34,320 bases of DNA from Sphingobacteriia bacterium (GTDB lineage Bacteria > Bacteroidota > Bacteroidia > NS11-12g > UBA9320). The DNA lies in NCBI GenBank assembly GCA_008080835.1, contig VMDK01000061.1, forward strand, positions 1 to 34,320, in the 5' to 3' direction. Below are positions 33,221-34,320 of this stretch, piece after piece. Positions within the stretch are counted from its first letter, which is position 1, and every line of letters begins with the position of its first letter. The translations under genes were made by a program, and so were the position numbers. The notes beneath the pieces were generated by a model, which was not told the origin of the DNA, did not search any database, and saw only the letters and a list, made by a program, of their open reading frames with translations.

Positions 33221-33285
33221 CCTCCGTGTCCTCCGTTCCTCAGTGGTTCAATCCTTTGTGCACTTTGTGCCTTTGTGGTTCAAAT
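33221..33285. repeat. Degenerate CTCCGTG/CTTTGTG array, copy A
   Basis: Successive short units (CTCCGTG, CTCCGTT, CTCAGTGGTTC, CTTTGTG, CTTTGTG, CTTTGTGGTTC) form a pyrimidine-rich degenerate tandem array. A second array of the same design is at 33481-33547. No coding potential is seen. Confidence 0.65.
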
Positions 33286-33323
33286 ACTATGTTCCCGCCA
33301 ACGGCAGTGCGTTTTTTGAGATC

Positions 33324-33348
33324 TGTCACGGGTAAATACCCGCGACAG
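33324..33348. repeat. Hairpin repeat, copy 2
   Basis: TGTCACGGGTA / TACCCGCGACA arms with one mismatch. It is preceded by AGATC as in copy 1 (AGATCTGTCACGG is shared), differing from copy 1 at two symmetric positions (A to G and T to C), which would keep the stem paired. Confidence 0.8.
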
Positions 33349-33363
33349 GTGAGAGATTTGAGT

Positions 33364-33389
33364 TGTCACGGGTAACATACCCGCGACAG
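33364..33389. repeat. Hairpin repeat, copy 3
   Basis: Same arms as copy 2 with one extra base in the loop (GGTAACATACCC). It lies 15 bp after copy 2. Confidence 0.8.
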
Positions 33390-33408
33390 TGTGTTAAACC
33401 AATCCCAA

Positions 33409-33475
33409 GGACCATCCTTCGACAGGCTCAGGGACCGGTCCTATTAATCTGTAGGCTGGCATGCCCGTAGCCTGC
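33409..33475. repeat. Two further hairpin-forming intergenic units
   Basis: 33409-33441 contains CTTCGACAGGCTCAGGGACC with GGACC/GGTCC ends able to pair. 33451-33475 has GTAGGCT ... GGCATGCC ... TAGCCTGC, a diverged relative of the 33174 palindrome. No gene is seen. Confidence 0.5.
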
Positions 33476-33480
33476 GGCAT

Positions 33481-33547
33481 CTTCTCCGTGTACTCCGTGC
33501 CTTCGTGGTTTCTTCTTTGTGCTCTCTGTGTTTTTGTGGTTCAATCC
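33481..33547. repeat. Degenerate CTCCGTG/CTTTGTG array, copy B
   Basis: Units CTCCGTG, CTCCGTG, CTTCGTGGTTT, CTTTGTG, CTCTGTG, TTTTGTGGTTC repeat the order and ending of copy A at 33221-33285 and run up to the 3' end of the methyltransferase gene. Confidence 0.65.
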
Positions 33548-33557
33548 TTCAATGAAA

Positions 33558-34320
33558 TCAAAACCTCAAAACAAAATGCTCCTCCGCCACACCTTCTCTT
33601 AGGAACGCGATACCTAACATGTACAGATCGACCGTCTGCGTAACTCGCTCATGCGCCTTGATGCGCTTCCAGGCTCGTTGCATACCCGCCGACCAGTTGA
33701 TATCATCGAAAATCAGCACGGTATTGCTGTGCGTGTAGGGGAGGACCATCTCGAAATACTCGATCGTTGCATCGTAATCGTGGTGACCATCGAAGAACAC
33801 AAGATCAACACGACCCAGCTCTTCCAAAACACCGGGAAGGACATCAACGAAGAGCCCTGATCGAACCTTGCCTTGTACATCGAGCGATTCCAAATTGAAT
33901 GTTGCGATTGTCGCGACCTCCTGATTGCCTTCGATAGTGATGAACTTTGATTTTTCATCGAGCGATGAAGAAATGTATGCAGCTGATATCCCAAGAGAAC
34001 TACCCAATTCGATCACATTGGACGGATGGTGGAATGCTACGATCCGGCTGAGTAATTGGGCGTATTTGGGCTGATTGTCGGCTCTTCGCGCGATCTGCGA
34101 GATAGAACGACCATCTCCGATTAAGCGTTTATCTTTTGATAATTGAGCCCGAAGCGCCTCGATCTTATTCCATTGAGCGTTTCGCTTTCGGTCTTTTAGA
34201 ATGGAGCGACTCCAATTGAAAATGAATGGGGAATGAACCGATGAAGTCGATCTTGCTTTTACCAGGTATTTCAAGTAACCGATCGCGACCTTCCCGATCC
34301 CATATCTCTCATGGGTTGGG
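33558..34320 (-). CDS. Class I SAM-dependent O-methyltransferase (5' end may lie outside)
   Basis: At least 238 residues. An N-terminal helix region with VHSPFIFNWSRSIL leads to the Rossmann fold: VIELGSSLGISAAYISSSL (motif I), FITIEGNQEVATIATFNLE, VDLVFFDGHHDYDATIEYFE and NTVLIFDDINWSAGMQRAWK. The DGHHDY and DDI residues match metal-assisted O-methyltransferases (Methyltransf_24-like). The substrate is unknown. The only start codon in frame inside the window is TTG 34274, but the frame stays open to 34320 and reads sensibly (GKVAIGYLKYLVKA), so the true start is probably beyond the edge. The repeat cluster 33130-33547 follows its 3' end. Confidence 0.85.
   Translation of the reverse strand, partial: PTHERYGIGKVAIGYLKYLVKARSTSSVHSPFIFNWSRSILKDRKRNAQWNKIEALRAQLSKDKRLIGDGRSISQIARRADNQPKYAQLLSRIVAFHHPSNVIELGSSLGISAAYISSSLDEKSKFITIEGNQEVATIATFNLESLDVQGKVRSGLFVDVLPGVLEELGRVDLVFFDGHHDYDATIEYFEMVLPYTHSNTVLIFDDINWSAGMQRAWKRIKAHERVTQTVDLYMLGIAFLREGVAEEHFVLRF

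Noticed and set aside
33130-33547. CRISPR array
   Set aside because: The repeats differ in spacing and type, there are no regular unique spacers, and no cas gene is present.

Overview
The window looks like chromosomal DNA of a Bacteroidota bacterium, probably a Flavobacteriales-like marine or freshwater lineage (the rank is inference). The evidence is four proteins with C-terminal type IX secretion (T9SS) sorting domains, an Omp28-type protein, a GldM C-terminal-like protein, a lipoprotein TamA (TamL), a long-form signal peptidase I, and several start-proximal motifs resembling the Bacteroidota -7 element TAnnTTTG. Base composition is moderate, and starts are a mix of ATG, GTG and TTG.

Layout. 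Positions 1-7756 hold the 5' end of a lipoprotein gene, suhB, a TrmH-family RNA methyltransferase head-to-head with a TamL outer-membrane assembly protein, a frameshifted T9SS-secreted protein, an M48 metalloprotease lipoprotein and lysA. Positions 7753-12357 (minus) are a compact locus of membrane proteins: an uncharacterised membrane protein and a winged-helix regulator, then a second five-gene string (membrane protein, DUF4173-like, membrane protein, DUF1361-like, DgkA-type kinase). Both strings carry the same ACTTTG-N5-CAAAGT palindrome at their 5' ends. Positions 12416-16543 hold a methyltransferase, an adenylate cyclase cut by an in-frame stop, a cupin/JmjC-like protein and a patatin cut by an in-frame stop. 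Positions 16663-19933 hold a small predicted barrel protein, a GDPD lipoprotein and a MacB-type ABC transporter pair. At 19997-20473 lies a chimeric ORF whose front half is a T9SS-type secreted protein and whose back half is the C-terminus of an MscS channel.

Positions 20649-27502 form an envelope/redox region: a thioredoxin-like protein, a large repeat protein with a T9SS domain, an MbnP-like protein with a T9SS domain convergent with an MbnH/MauG-like di-heme lipoprotein, an Omp28-like CxxC protein with a T9SS domain directly upstream of the di-heme gene, and a stand-alone GldM_C-like exported protein. By analogy with MbnP/MbnH this could be a copper-binding surface module matured by the di-heme enzyme. 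This is the most interesting functional hypothesis here.

Positions 27697-34320 hold tRNA-Arg(TCG) with its terminator, a 17-nt copy of the tRNA 5' end 81 bp further upstream of the tRNA (relative to its own transcription), the fmt-lepB-dapB operon (minus), mltG overlapping a predicted tRNA-queuosine mannosyltransferase gene (plus), a repeat-rich intergenic stretch of about 420 bp, and a SAM methyltransferase running to the window edge.

Three conserved genes (T9SS protein, cyclase, patatin) are each broken by a single lesion, and a fourth ORF is a chimera. This is either real decay or phase variation, or it reflects sequence and assembly error. It should be settled with raw reads before any of it is interpreted.
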